Shown here one piece after another: positions 17,185-28,017 of a stretch of 64,000 nucleotides of DNA; the first letter of the stretch is position 1, and each line of letters starts with the position of its first letter. A program made the position numbers and the translations under genes. The DNA lies in NCBI GenBank assembly GCA_018821985.1, contig JAHJKP010000035.1, positions 1 through 64,000 on the forward strand, given 5' to 3'. Source of the DNA: Pseudomonadota bacterium. Its GTDB lineage: Bacteria; Desulfobacterota; Desulfobulbia; Desulfobulbales; Desulfocapsaceae. The notes under the pieces are model-generated. The model did not search any database. It was not told the DNA's origin and was given only the letters and a program-made list of their open reading frames with translations.

Positions 17185-20100
17185 TTATGCTTCGACCTTC
17201 GTGGCCTTAATCGAGCAAATTTTATACTGTGGACTGCGCGAAAGCCGGTCAAGACTGTTTAAAGTCAGGTTATTCACAGGAACCTCTGCGAAGTGATACG
17301 GTATGGCAATAGTGCCGACCTGCGAGCGGTCGGTTATTTTTACACGTAACTGCACCGTTCCCCGTCGTGAACTGATCTCAATCTGATCCAGATCTACTAC
17401 GCCGAGGCGAAGGGCATCCTCCGGATTGATCTCAGCCAGGGCCTCAGGACAAAGGGCCTCTATCTCCGGGGTCTTGCGGGTCATGGAACCAAAATTGTAC
17501 TGAGCCGTCTCCCTGATGGTGGTCAGGATCAGCGGATACTCGGCATCAGGCATCTCGGTGGGAGGCGTATAATCCTCAGGAATAAACAGCCCCTTCCCTT
17601 TGGTGAATTTCCCGACATGGAGAACCGGTGTTCCGGGATGCTCCTGATTGGGCACCGGCCATTGCAGTCCCGCCTTCTCAATACGCTCATAGGTGATCCC
17701 GGCATATTGAGGCAAGAGCAGGGCTATCTCTTTAAAGATATCTTCAGGTTGCGAATAGGGCATATCATAGCCCATGCGATGCGACAGCTCACAGAAGATC
17801 TGCCAGTCAGGCTTGGCCTCACCTGGTGGTTCGACTGCCTTGCGCACGCGCTGGACGCGTCGTTCGGTACAAGTGAAGGTACCATCTTTTTCAGCATAGC
17901 AGGCCGCCGGAAAAACAATATCAGCCATCTTGGCGGTATCAGTGAGGAAGATATCCTGAACGATGAGAAAATCGAGTTTTTCCAGTGCCCGAACGGCATG
18001 CAGGGCATTGGGATCGGCAAGCACCGGATCTTCACCAAAGACATAAATCCCTTTAATTTCATCCTCAAGAATAGCATCCCAGACCTCGGTGGCCGCCTTG
18101 CCCTTACGACGAGGCAGCTTCACCTGCCATAACTTCTCATAGCGATCAAAGACATCATTATTTTCCAGCCCGGTGTATCCCGGCAGGGTCGTATAGAGAG
18201 CACCCATGTCACAGGCACCCTGGACATTATTCTGCCCACGCAGGGGATTGACCCCGCCGCCTGCAACCCCTAACTTGCCGCAGAGCATGGCCAGATTGGC
18301 AATGGACTTGACATTATCGGTGCCGCTGGCATGATGGGCAAGACCCATCCCGTAATAAATGGCACATTTCTTTCCAGGAGATGCATAAAGACGAGCGGCG
18401 GCACGGAGCTGATCCTCAGAAATGCCGGTGATCTTCTCAACATAGTCCGGAGTGTACTTGGCGGTGACGATCTCCAGTTCTTCAAGATTCTCGGTACGCT
18501 CTTCAACAAAGGTCTTATCCCAAATCCCCTCTTCAAGGATAACATGAACCATCCCATTCAACAGAGCAACATCACTACCGGGATTCGAACACAGCCAGAT
18601 ATCGGCTTCATCGGCAAAAGCTGTACGCCGAGGGTCAACCACCAGTAGTTTGGTCCCGTTCTTTTTGGCCTGATGAATCCGCAGTCCAATGGTGGGATGG
18701 CTGGTGTCGGCATTGGAGCCGATTACCATGATCACATCTGATTCCTTGACGTCACCAATAGAGTTGGTCATCGCGCCGCTACCGAATGAAAGGGCCAAAC
18801 TGGCCACAGTGGGAGCGTGTCAGAGACGGGCGCAATGATCGATATTATTCGTACCGATCGAGGTGCGCATGAACTTCTGCATGAGGAAGTTTTCCTCATT
18901 GGTGGCCCGGGCGCAAGAAAATCCGGCAATGGAATCAGGACCATACATGGCCTTGAGGTCAAAGAGTTTCTTGGCCGTGTAATCGAGGGCCTCATCCCAA
19001 CTGGTCTCAACCAGCATGCCGTTCTTGCGGATCAGCGGTTTGGTCAGCCTTTCCTTATGCTGGATAAACTCATGACCGAAACGCCCCTTAACGCATAAGG
19101 CCCCATAATTGGGCGCCTGCTCTGGATCGGCTGTGACCTCAATCACAGTCCCGCCTTTTACCCGAAGAATGATCTGACATCCTGCCCCGCAATAAGGACA
19201 GGTACTGCGCACCTCTTTCACCGGTTCCGAATGGATGGGAATGGTCTGCGCCTTCTTGTTCAGGGCGCCGGTGGAACAGTTGTCAACACACTTGCCGCAG
19301 GAGACACAATTGTCCTTAAAATTTAGAACGAGGCCAACAGGCCGTCCCTTTGCATCAAAGGACTGGGCACCAAGCTCCAAGGCGTCATATTCACAGGCCC
19401 GCTCGCAACGCCCGCAGAAGATACATTTGTTTTTATCAACAATAATGGCAGGATGAGAAAAATCCTTGGCATAATGAGGCATCGTTCCCATGCCGGTCTT
19501 GTTGATATTCAGATTATGACTGATGGAAAGATCCTTGAGATCACAGCGATCAAAAGCAGTACAGCCGCAGGAAAGGCATCTCTCGGCCTCATGTTGAGCC
19601 ATCTTCTCGGAAAATCCCAGTTTCACCTCATCAAAATCCTGACTGCAGATCTCAGGTGGGCGGGTCGGCATCTTTTCCCGAAGCTTGACATTGATCCCGT
19701 CAAAATTCCTCAGATCCACGTCATCAAAACCCTTGCCGCGGGTGAAGTTGAAACGACTTTCAGCCTCTTCTTTGGGTGTACCCATGACAAAGGAATGAAT
19801 ATTGTCAGCGGCACGACGAGCAGAAACAACGGCCTGGATCACCGAACGTGGTCCACTGACCGCATCGCCACCGGCAAAGACCCCTTCGATATTGATCTGC
19901 GAGGAGCGTACATTGGCATCCAGGGTCTTATTGGCAGAAAGGGCAATGGATTCCTCCAAAGCACCACCAGTGAATTTGTCAGCAACAGCGGTCTGCCCCA
20001 GAGAAGAGACAATAGAATCGACCTGCAGGGTATTAGTAGAACCGGCAATGGGCTCCGGCTGCCTGACCCCTTTGGCATCGGGCTCACCCAACTTCATCCG

Positions 20101-21309
20101 GATTAATTCAAGATTCAGTCTGGCACCTTGTTCAACGGAATCACTGATCGTAACCGGTGAGGCCATGAGCAGAAACTGCACTCCTTCCTTCTCGGCCTCT
20201 CTGATATTCCGTTGGTGCGCAGGCATCTCAGTACGGGAACGGGGATAAATGACAGTCACGTCTGCCACTCCCTGCCTGATCAAGGTACGCGCCACTTCCA
20301 TGGCAATATTATTACCGCCGATCACTGCGGCTCGACGACCCATATTGGGGTTTTTTCCTTCAGCAACCTGGCGCAAATATTTAATCGCCGAATAGGCATG
20401 AGGATTGACTGCACCCGGGATCTCCAAGGGAATATCGACTCCTGTTCCGGTGGCAATAAAGATCGCATCATATCCCTGATCTTTCAGAGATTGCAGGGTG
20501 AAATCCTTTCCCCATTGCTGGCTGAGCTTGACAGATATGCCCAGACGCAGGATGGTATTGATCTCATAATTGAGAACATCTTTGGGAATTCGATACTCAA
20601 GGAGTCCATAACGCAAGGCTCCACCAAGCTTGGGCGAAGACTCGAATATGGTCACATCATGCCCTTTTCTCGTGAGAAAATGAGCAGCAGTAAGGCCTGC
20701 CGGTCCACCACCAATCACTGCGATCCGTTTACCGGTAGGAGCATCTTTGGGAATTTTCAGCTCGATCTCATGACGCATGCACCAATCAGCCACAAAACGC
20801 TTCAGGTGGTTAATGGAGACCGGTTCATCCACCAGAATACGACGGCACCTTGTTTCACAAAAACGGGGACAGACCCGGCCCACTGAGAAAGGAAGCGGGT
20901 TGCGTTCCATGACCAGACGCAGTGCCTCTTCATACTGTCCCTTGGCCACATGGGCGATATAGCCCTGAACATTGATCTGTCCCGGACAGGTAAGATTACA
21001 GGGTGCCTTGCAATCACCGAAATGAGTCTCAGCCAGGATGGCCAGACGCTCCAGACGGTGCGCGGCAATAGTGGCGGAATCGGTGGAGATAACCATCCCA
21101 TCCCGTGCCAGTCCCACACAGGAATGAATCAATCCTTCCTGACCTTCTATCTCCACCACACACATCTGGCAGGGGGTCTCTGCAGGTTTTCCCTGCACAT
21201 GACACAGTGTGGGGATATTGATATCCGATCGTCTGGCAACCTCAAGAATGGTAAGACCAGCCTCAGCAATTATCTCTGCGCCATTAATGGTAAGTGTTAC
21301 AGTTGTCAT
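17185..21309 (-). CDS. fdhA: Formate dehydrogenase fused to NuoG-like and GltD-like modules, selenocysteine-containing
   Basis: 1374 residues read through TGA at 18822-18820 (residue 830). The frame gives IDHCARL-U-HAPTVASLALSF, the classic active-site context of selenium-dependent formate dehydrogenases. Module order: 2Fe-2S ferredoxin (Cys ~36-65, CHVQGK and CQMC), GltD N-terminal Cys domain (CKAPCNLTCPG), FAD/NAD(P)H oxidoreductase (GGGPAGLTAAHFL and AVIGGNNIAMEVA), two 4Fe-4S motifs (CIFCGRCERAC, CVSCGKCVDNC), then the Mo/W-bis-PGD catalytic part from CPYCGAGC (~705). It should interconvert formate and CO2 and pass electrons to a nicotinamide and to HdrA-MvhD. The GltD insertion makes it longer than ordinary FdhA. 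Confidence 0.92.
18793..18805 (-). promoter_or_regulatory. Candidate bacterial SECIS hairpin in fdhA
   Basis: GGCC-AGTTT-GGCC on the minus strand starts 14 bases after the in-frame TGA. The loop resembles the AGGTT loop of the mvhD hairpin. Confidence 0.55.
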
Positions 21310-21416
21310 ACTCTGATTATATGGTGGAGTCGGTTTTTTTTAACCCAGTCTACAGTGCCGCTTGATAGAATGTAGAGCGAGTGCGGGTCGGGCTTAAGCC
21401 CGACTATCGTTCTTTA

Positions 21417-22772
21417 CTATTTTGATGGTCTCCATTCCTTCAAAAAGACAGGAAGATGACCAGCCTCTCTCGGCCCGATAATAATATTCCAGGTAGGAAG
21501 TTCTTCTTCAAGCTCACCCTTGAGGGAGGCAAGATAGCCGGGAATGATCAGGTCGCGATGTTTTACCTTCTCTTCAATCCCGCTCTTTTTCACAAACTGG
21601 GCGATCATATCAGCGCCGAATTTTCCGGCAGCCCAGGCCGTAAGCACGGAGAGGCCTTCTGTGTCTTTAATGAGAAGCCAGGTTGGTACCTTGGAGCCCT
21701 CGATCTCACCGGAGACAATAAAATAGGTAAGCGAGAAGTTACAGGTAATAACCACAGGAGAGTCTTCACCAGGTCCTGTCAGCGGATAGACATCCTCGGT
21801 CACCACCATTGGCCGCTGAGGATCGGTAAAGATATTCATCCGTTCCAAGAGCAGTGGAAAGAGGATATCCCCCTGCAGATCGGAGAGAACAATGATGCCG
21901 GCATACTTGGCAATCAAAACAGAAGCAATCATCGCCTCCATCATGGGATCATCACTCATCTCACAGGGAAAGGTCAGCGTCGGGAATCCCAAAGGCTTGA
22001 ATTTAACCTTGACCGCAGATCTTCTGGCCACGACATTATCTTCAAAGGCAGCACGTAAGGTCCGGGCACCGGTATCAATGGCCAGATCCTTCAGGCCTGC
22101 AGCCAGCAGGGTATTGGTCACATCAATACAATTATCAATGCTTGACCCCTTGACTGCCAGGGGTGCGGAACAATCCTTGGCAACCTGAATCATGGCATCG
22201 GCATTCTCAGCGGTGGCACCGTAGAGCAGCGGGATTCGCGTACCACAGAGCTTGGCAGCAGCAGCAAGATGGGCAGGTGTATCACTGATCAGGATCAGGC
22301 TGGCTCGGGCAGAGCCATCGAGCACCTTCTGCACCAGGGCGGTGAAAGAAGCCTCGTCATTCTTACTGTCTTTGACGGCAATGAGATCGGCCTTCATGAT
22401 CACACCGACACGTTCATATTCTAAGGCGTTGAAACGTTCAATCCGGCCACTGACAGCAGCCTCATCCATCTCAGTTGTCACCAGTACGGCAATACCGGTG
22501 GGATTGACAAAACGTTTTTCATGCCTGTACATGCAGGTCTCGCCGCCCACGGTAAAGGCATCATCACCGCAGCCCAGCTTTAAGGTACGGATTGGGGGAG
22601 CGGAAGCCTCACCGATGGTGGCCTTGGCCTCATCACTGACGTAGGGACAGGTATCAATTTCAACCTGACCAGCCGCAACTTTCATGGCAAAAGCCAGACA
22701 GGTGGGGATGCTGCATTCGCCGCAGTTCTTTTTAGGCAGCATCTTGAGAATTTGAATACCGGTTAAAGCCAT
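21417..22772 (-). CDS. acsC: Corrinoid iron-sulfur protein large subunit (CO dehydrogenase/ACS complex gamma)
   Basis: 451 residues. The N-terminal 4Fe-4S motif is visible as CGECSIPTCLAFAMKVA followed by DTCPYVS, and the rest is the TIM-barrel plus C-terminal cobalamin-binding region (GPREAGHLP). AcsC/CdhE accepts the methyl group from methyltetrahydrofolate on cobalt and passes it to the A-cluster of acetyl-CoA synthase, with AcsD as its partner subunit. GGAGG precedes ATG 22772. It sits 222 bases after acsB and 107 bases before fdhA. Confidence 0.92.
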   Translation of the reverse strand: MALTGIQILKMLPKKNCGECSIPTCLAFAMKVAAGQVEIDTCPYVSDEAKATIGEASAPPIRTLKLGCGDDAFTVGGETCMYRHEKRFVNPTGIAVLVTTEMDEAAVSGRIERFNALEYERVGVIMKADLIAVKDSKNDEASFTALVQKVLDGSARASLILISDTPAHLAAAAKLCGTRIPLLYGATAENADAMIQVAKDCSAPLAVKGSSIDNCIDVTNTLLAAGLKDLAIDTGARTLRAAFEDNVVARRSAVKVKFKPLGFPTLTFPCEMSDDPMMEAMIASVLIAKYAGIIVLSDLQGDILFPLLLERMNIFTDPQRPMVVTEDVYPLTGPGEDSPVVITCNFSLTYFIVSGEIEGSKVPTWLLIKDTEGLSVLTAWAAGKFGADMIAQFVKKSGIEEKVKHRDLIIPGYLASLKGELEEELPTWNIIIGPREAGHLPVFLKEWRPSK

Positions 22773-22994
22773 GATAATATCCTCCAGTTGTATCTACAAA
22801 AATGAGTCATAGTAAGCTGTTCAACACAATACACTCGCAGCTCACTAATAAAAATTCAGTAATGGGTCCTTGCATGGTATCTGCCAGACGCCACTCAAAG
22901 AAACAGCAGGAAAAGATTAGCTGTTCCTTTGGAGCGGCATAAGACTCCGTAAAATAAATGGGCAAAAAAAGCTTTCCTCATTTATTAACGGCTT

Positions 22995-25199
22995 CTAAAC
23001 AGCAGACTCCATCTCCAGCGCCGGGTGCCCTTTTTCCTTGAGGAATTTAAGAATCTCCTCTTCGGTGGTCCCCTGCTCTTCAGTGGCAATCATGTCATAC
23101 AACTCAGGCATACCAATATTCTTACAGACCTCTTTCAACTTCTCGCTGATCTCTTCCTTCAGCATCTTGGGCAGCCAGACCACACGTTTGAGTCCGCCCT
23201 CGGCCTTGAACAGCTTATTACTGGTCATATAGTGCTTGCTGACGCCCATGAAACCGGGAGTCTGATTACCACCACCGGCCATACCGGCAAGACTGGTAAA
23301 CTTCATTCCGGATGGGGTCATGCCGAGGAAATCACGATTAACCACCATGATTCCGTTACAGGTTGGCAGCATGGCAGCAATGGCCTCAAAACAACCACAG
23401 GCTGTCATGGGGTTGTTCATCAGGGAATAGCAGCTGACCTCAGGGACAGCGCCCCGGGAGGCCTGATTAACAAACTCATTGATACCAACGTAATAGCCAT
23501 TGTCAGGATCAGTACATTCACCCTTTTCAATGGGCTGGTTGGGGCCGGTTGGGTTAATCTGATAAGAGGCCTTACCATCCAGCCAGTTATAGGCACCACA
23601 CATCCCGATACGCTCAGGGGTGATAACACAGACATGGCTCGGGGCAAAGGACTGACAGAGGGTACAGGAATAGAACACATCCTCAGTCTCATCGGTCATG
23701 GCTCCCAGACGGAGATCACGCTCGGTATAGACAGAGGTCGCCAGGGCCATGACTTCCCGCACCTTATCCTCAACGGTGTAGAGCTTCACTTGAATCTTAT
23801 CGACAATGGCGCCAAACTCCTGATGCAGCTTGCCATGGAGAACAACACCGATATGTTTGAAGGATAAACCCTTTTCAACAGCAGCCTTGCCGATCCTCAC
23901 CCACATGATATTCCGCTGGCCCATGTGCATGATGCCCTGAATATAGTTGATCAGATGATGGAACTGACGTTCAAGGATAGGTTCAAAATCAGACTGCATC
24001 TGACGGCCAGCCACCTCGACCAGAATGCCCAGAGGCAGGTTCTGCCCCTGGACGATATCACAGATATCCGGTCCTTCGAGGGTGACCAGACCATCCTCGA
24101 TCTCGTCCATATTTTTGGAGATAAGCACTTCCACGCCAGGTGTCCGACCGCCGCCGCACTCCATGAACAGCTCATCCTTGCGTACACGCTCACCCTCAAA
24201 GGCAGGCCCAAAGGCCATGGGGATGTCGATCTTGGTGACATTCACCTTCAGACCGCGTACTTCAATGGCCTTCTGAACGATCTCGTTATGGGGGATATTG
24301 GAGACAACATGCTCGTAGGTGCAGATACCGGTAGGCAGCACCTCGGGGATATCATAATCAGAAATAGTCGGAAAGCCCCAGTTGATAGCGCCGGCGGCAT
24401 TAGCATACCACTCATCACTTACCGGGCCAAAGGCCATAACGAAGGCAAAGGTCCGATCTTTATTGTAGAGCAGATTACCTTTATAGTCACCAGGCTTTAT
24501 CCCACCAAAGGCCATGGCCACACGACAGGCAAACCCGATGGCAAAAACCGCCGTGGTATAGCTCTGACCAAAAGGAACCAGACGGGTATTCCAGCCCACC
24601 TGAACATTATTCTTAGTCAGCAGGTCAGGCATAGTCAGACCGTTCGTCTGATCATGCATGAAGATATAGAGATTTTTTTCCTGAAGCTCGAGGGCAATCC
24701 TGGAGGCCACTTCCGGATCGGCAGGGGTTCCCATGATTGCGGCAAAGCCGGGGGCCGTGCCGTCGACAAACTCAACCCCGCGTTTACGGAAGATGACATC
24801 ATCCGCCGCACCGAGCCAGATGCTATCAGCAGTAGGATCCTCGGTCTTGGTATAATAATTGGGAGTATTCAGATAACGGACAGCCTCATACATTTCCTCA
24901 GCAAAAAAGGTGGCCATACCGGCATCAAGTGCCGGTGCCAGATATGGCAGCCAGATATCGCCGGTCACCACAGGCGGCATCAGCTTGTGGCACTCCTGAA
25001 AGATATCCTTCATATCACCTAATTTTTCCACCTTCGCTCCCAGCATACTGTAGATAACTGGCAGATAGTAAGCGGTATTAGGAAAGGAAACCTCATGATC
25101 GGCGCCATATTTCTTCAGCGCCTCTTCATAACTCTCCTCGGCCATATCTATAATTTTCCGGGCCCCACGAATGGCAGCGGAACAGATGATCTTCGACAT
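22995..25199 (-). CDS. acsB: Acetyl-CoA synthase (CO-methylating), ACS beta-type subunit
   Basis: 734 residues, the full length of bacterial AcsB including the N-terminal CODH-contacting domain that archaeal CdhC lacks. The A-cluster ligands are present with the expected spacing: C-x2-C-x8-C-x9-C in SCTLCQSFAPSHVC...GMCGAYNW (~510-535), and the Cys-Gly-Cys of ACGCFEA further on, which binds the distal nickel. The enzyme joins CO, methyl-corrinoid and CoA into acetyl-CoA, or runs in reverse during acetate oxidation. GGGAG precedes ATG 25199. It lies between the MetF/AcsD fusion and acsC in the operon. Confidence 0.95.
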   Translation of the reverse strand: MSKIICSAAIRGARKIIDMAEESYEEALKKYGADHEVSFPNTAYYLPVIYSMLGAKVEKLGDMKDIFQECHKLMPPVVTGDIWLPYLAPALDAGMATFFAEEMYEAVRYLNTPNYYTKTEDPTADSIWLGAADDVIFRKRGVEFVDGTAPGFAAIMGTPADPEVASRIALELQEKNLYIFMHDQTNGLTMPDLLTKNNVQVGWNTRLVPFGQSYTTAVFAIGFACRVAMAFGGIKPGDYKGNLLYNKDRTFAFVMAFGPVSDEWYANAAGAINWGFPTISDYDIPEVLPTGICTYEHVVSNIPHNEIVQKAIEVRGLKVNVTKIDIPMAFGPAFEGERVRKDELFMECGGGRTPGVEVLISKNMDEIEDGLVTLEGPDICDIVQGQNLPLGILVEVAGRQMQSDFEPILERQFHHLINYIQGIMHMGQRNIMWVRIGKAAVEKGLSFKHIGVVLHGKLHQEFGAIVDKIQVKLYTVEDKVREVMALATSVYTERDLRLGAMTDETEDVFYSCTLCQSFAPSHVCVITPERIGMCGAYNWLDGKASYQINPTGPNQPIEKGECTDPDNGYYVGINEFVNQASRGAVPEVSCYSLMNNPMTACGCFEAIAAMLPTCNGIMVVNRDFLGMTPSGMKFTSLAGMAGGGNQTPGFMGVSKHYMTSNKLFKAEGGLKRVVWLPKMLKEEISEKLKEVCKNIGMPELYDMIATEEQGTTEEEILKFLKEKGHPALEMESAV

Positions 25200-25237
25200 A
25201 ATATAAACTCCCTTTATTGTATGGCTATTTCCTGAAA

Positions 25238-27931
25238 TCAGCCCATCAAACCATTGATCAATGCCTTAGTCATGGCCACCGCCTTGGGATGACGCATGAT
25301 CAAAACCTCACCACCAGCCATAAGCATACAGCTTGCAGTCAGGGCCTCCATCATGATTCCCCGCTTCTCCTGATCACCAATCATGGCATCTGTGGGCAGC
25401 TTGGTCTCTTTAGCCTTCCACACCTCACGGCCAAGATTACAGATAATGGGAACCTGCAGCTTCTCATCCTGTTGAATCAGGGCAGCCATACGGATACGCT
25501 CCATGACCGAATAGGTGTACTCAATACCGTAGCCCAGGGCACCAACGGATGGATCCATCAGCACCGTTTCGAGCGAAACACCAAGGTTCTGCAGGAGGAT
25601 ATTCAACTGTTTGGCCAGATTCACGTCAATGGGAGAGGCTGCGACAATGGCGTGCTGGAAGGCCATGGCCGTAGCGCCAATGGCACGATAATTGGCATCC
25701 TCAAGGGGAGCTAGGCACACTTTCTTGTTTCCGATAACTGAGGTCAGATCGCGCAAGGTCTCTGTATCCTTTTCATTATTACCGCATCCCCAGACGATGA
25801 TCGGTACCTCAACCGCCTCAATTATCTGAGCGGCAATCTTCGATGCATCAGCGGCAGAACGATTCATGCCGTTAGGGTCAGTGGAAACAAGCGAGATATT
25901 AATAGCCTCGGCGCCGTACTCCTTGATACATTTCTGGGCCCAGGCAACCGGATTATCCATGACATCGGTAAAGTGCTGAGCCAGAGTCTCTGGCCAGTCT
26001 TCAGGTCTTGCATCGAGCACATCCATGGCAATCAAAGCTTTGTGCGGTTGATTGCCTTCAAAGAGATGGAAGGGCATGGATGCACCACCACCGACAGTAA
26101 TGGTATGATCCCCATTACCAAGAACGGTCTCGCGGATGACTCCGGTATATTTTTCTTTATAGGATTTTTCATCAACCTTGCTTGCGCGTTCGGCGAGAGT
26201 CGTCTTCTCAAGGGCCAATGAGGAAACTCCGAAATCAGAAGCAGTTGTTGGAGCTGTAGCCTGAGCTGCAGCCTCGGCAGCGGCTTTTGCCTTTGCCTCT
26301 TCTTCGGCCTTGGCCTTGGCTTCTGCAGCAGCTTTTGCCTCAGCATCAGCCTTCATTTTTGCTTCTGCTGCGGCCTTTTCCTGGGCTGCCTGTTGAGCCG
26401 CTTCCTGGGCCTTGGCCTGTCCAGCAGCCTCTGCTGCTGCCTTGGCTTCAGCATCCGCCTTTACTTTTGCCTCAGCTGCAGCCTTGGCAGCATCTTCAGC
26501 CGCCGTATCAACTTTCGCGGTAGGTGCTGCTGCAGGACCAGGTGCAGTTACAGGAGCTACAGGAGCTGCTGGCGCGGAAGCCACAACCGCCTTTTGCGGT
26601 TCACGATTAAGAATGGCATGAGCGCCTGCAAAATTAGTAATGGCCTCAAACTGCTCGTCGGACAGGCCATAGGCCTTTTTCAAGGCGGATAGTCCATGGT
26701 TCATGGCCTCCAAGGCCATGATACGCTCTTTTTCATTCATCTCATGCTCTCCTGCGTCATCTATTTCGCCCGTGGGCACACTTGTTCCAATCGTATTCGT
26801 ATCAGCCGCAACCACCTGAGCACCAGCTATGCCAAGCGTTGCCGCCTGAGCCTTCACCATAAGCGATTCAGCCTCTCTGCGGGCAGTTGCAACGATCTCT
26901 TCTGCCTCAGCTCTGGCCTTCTCCAAGACCTTATCCATATCCACAGCCTGAATCTGGATGGATTCCTGAATTTCTTTTTCAGGCGTAACACCTTCGGCAA
27001 CAGCCTCGCCGAAGATGGATGGTCGTGGCAGCAGACCGGCCCGTTTAAGGATCTCCGGCACCGCGCTTTCCCATTCAATGGCCATTACATGGACACCGGC
27101 CACACCCTTGATCTCCTTCACCTGCTTAATGATATCAACACAGATGTTGATCCCTTCTTCCTGCTTGTCCTTGGCATCCTGCATCCGCCTGATCACATCA
27201 TCGGTCACATCCATGCCGGGAACAGAACTCTTCATATAGCGAGCCATGCCCAAGGATTTAGGGGGAGTAACACCAGCCAGGATATAGACCTTTTCATCAA
27301 GCCCGAGGTCACGAACCATCTCCATGAACTTGGCAAATCTTTCCACATTATAAATGATCTGGGTCTGGATAAAATCAGCGCCTGCGGCCACCTTTTTCCC
27401 CAGGCGTACCGCCCGGTATTCAAAGGGATTGGCAAAGGGATTGGCGGCAGCTCCAAGGAAGAGCCTAGGCTCATTGTTCTTAATCTCCTCACCGCACTGA
27501 AATTGTTTCTCATCCCGCATGGCCTTGACCATGCCGAGCATCTGAATGGAGTCCATGTCAAAGACCCCTTTTGAGCCGGGATGGTTACCGAATTTCTGAT
27601 GATCACCAGTCAGACAGAGAAGGTTCTTCAAACCTAAAGCCTGCGCACCCAGAATATCAGACTGCATGCCGATACGATTCCGGTCGCGGCAGGTCATCTG
27701 GATCACAGGTTCAAGCCCTTCGTTCTGGGTAATCAGACCCGCAGCAATTGATGACATGCGGACAATTGCCGTCTGGCAATCGGTGATATTCACCGCATCC
27801 ACATGCCCTTTCAAGAGGCGCGCTTTTTCCCGCACCACTTCAGGGTTCCCATTTTTAGGAGGCCCCAGTTCACCTGTTACCGCGAACTCTCCCGCCCTCA
27901 ACACCCTTTCAAGATTACTCCCCGATTTCAT
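25238..27931 (-). CDS. Fusion of methylenetetrahydrofolate reductase (MetF) with corrinoid protein small subunit (AcsD)
   Basis: 897 residues in one frame. Residues 1-~300 are MetF (FAVTGELGPPKNG, VNITDCQTA, DFIQTQIIYN, ILAGVTPPKS), the FAD enzyme of the methyl branch. About 320-365 is a charged helix. A small segment from MNEKERIMALEAMNHGL (398) is followed by an Ala/Pro stretch and an Ala/Lys/Glu-rich repeat (~477-562, KAAAEAKAKAEEE-like), probably a long single helix. From ~585 it is AcsD/CdhD (VGGGASMPFHLFEG, GNNEKDTETL), partner of AcsC. An in-frame ATG with a strong ribosome-binding site at codon 398 could yield AcsD alone. A natural fusion or a lost stop between two genes are both possible. 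GGAGGAG precedes ATG 27931. Confidence 0.88.
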   Translation of the reverse strand: MKSGSNLERVLRAGEFAVTGELGPPKNGNPEVVREKARLLKGHVDAVNITDCQTAIVRMSSIAAGLITQNEGLEPVIQMTCRDRNRIGMQSDILGAQALGLKNLLCLTGDHQKFGNHPGSKGVFDMDSIQMLGMVKAMRDEKQFQCGEEIKNNEPRLFLGAAANPFANPFEYRAVRLGKKVAAGADFIQTQIIYNVERFAKFMEMVRDLGLDEKVYILAGVTPPKSLGMARYMKSSVPGMDVTDDVIRRMQDAKDKQEEGINICVDIIKQVKEIKGVAGVHVMAIEWESAVPEILKRAGLLPRPSIFGEAVAEGVTPEKEIQESIQIQAVDMDKVLEKARAEAEEIVATARREAESLMVKAQAATLGIAGAQVVAADTNTIGTSVPTGEIDDAGEHEMNEKERIMALEAMNHGLSALKKAYGLSDEQFEAITNFAGAHAILNREPQKAVVASAPAAPVAPVTAPGPAAAPTAKVDTAAEDAAKAAAEAKVKADAEAKAAAEAAGQAKAQEAAQQAAQEKAAAEAKMKADAEAKAAAEAKAKAEEEAKAKAAAEAAAQATAPTTASDFGVSSLALEKTTLAERASKVDEKSYKEKYTGVIRETVLGNGDHTITVGGGASMPFHLFEGNQPHKALIAMDVLDARPEDWPETLAQHFTDVMDNPVAWAQKCIKEYGAEAINISLVSTDPNGMNRSAADASKIAAQIIEAVEVPIIVWGCGNNEKDTETLRDLTSVIGNKKVCLAPLEDANYRAIGATAMAFQHAIVAASPIDVNLAKQLNILLQNLGVSLETVLMDPSVGALGYGIEYTYSVMERIRMAALIQQDEKLQVPIICNLGREVWKAKETKLPTDAMIGDQEKRGIMMEALTASCMLMAGGEVLIMRHPKAVAMTKALINGLMG
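26738..26752 (-). promoter_or_regulatory. Internal ribosome-binding site and ATG inside the MetF/AcsD fusion
   Basis: On the minus strand GGAG (26752-26749) is followed after eight bases by ATG (26740-26738), in frame with the fusion at codon 398. This is where a separate acsD gene would be expected to start, giving a ~500-residue product. Confidence 0.5.
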
Positions 27932-28017
27932 CGGACGCGCTCCTCCATCAAAAAAACTCGCTAAATTCGTAACGACTCAGTTGCAGGGTACGCACGGCGC
28001 ACCCTGCATTCAGCTTT

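Noticed and set aside
17185-18807. Separate molybdopterin oxidoreductase gene starting at GTG 18807
   Set aside because: The upstream frame ends at TGA in the exact Sec context of formate dehydrogenases and continues in the same frame, so this is the second half of one selenoprotein.
23925-25022. 365-codon plus-strand frame opposite acsB
   Set aside because: Antisense shadow of the acetyl-CoA synthase gene, with no ribosome-binding site or domain.
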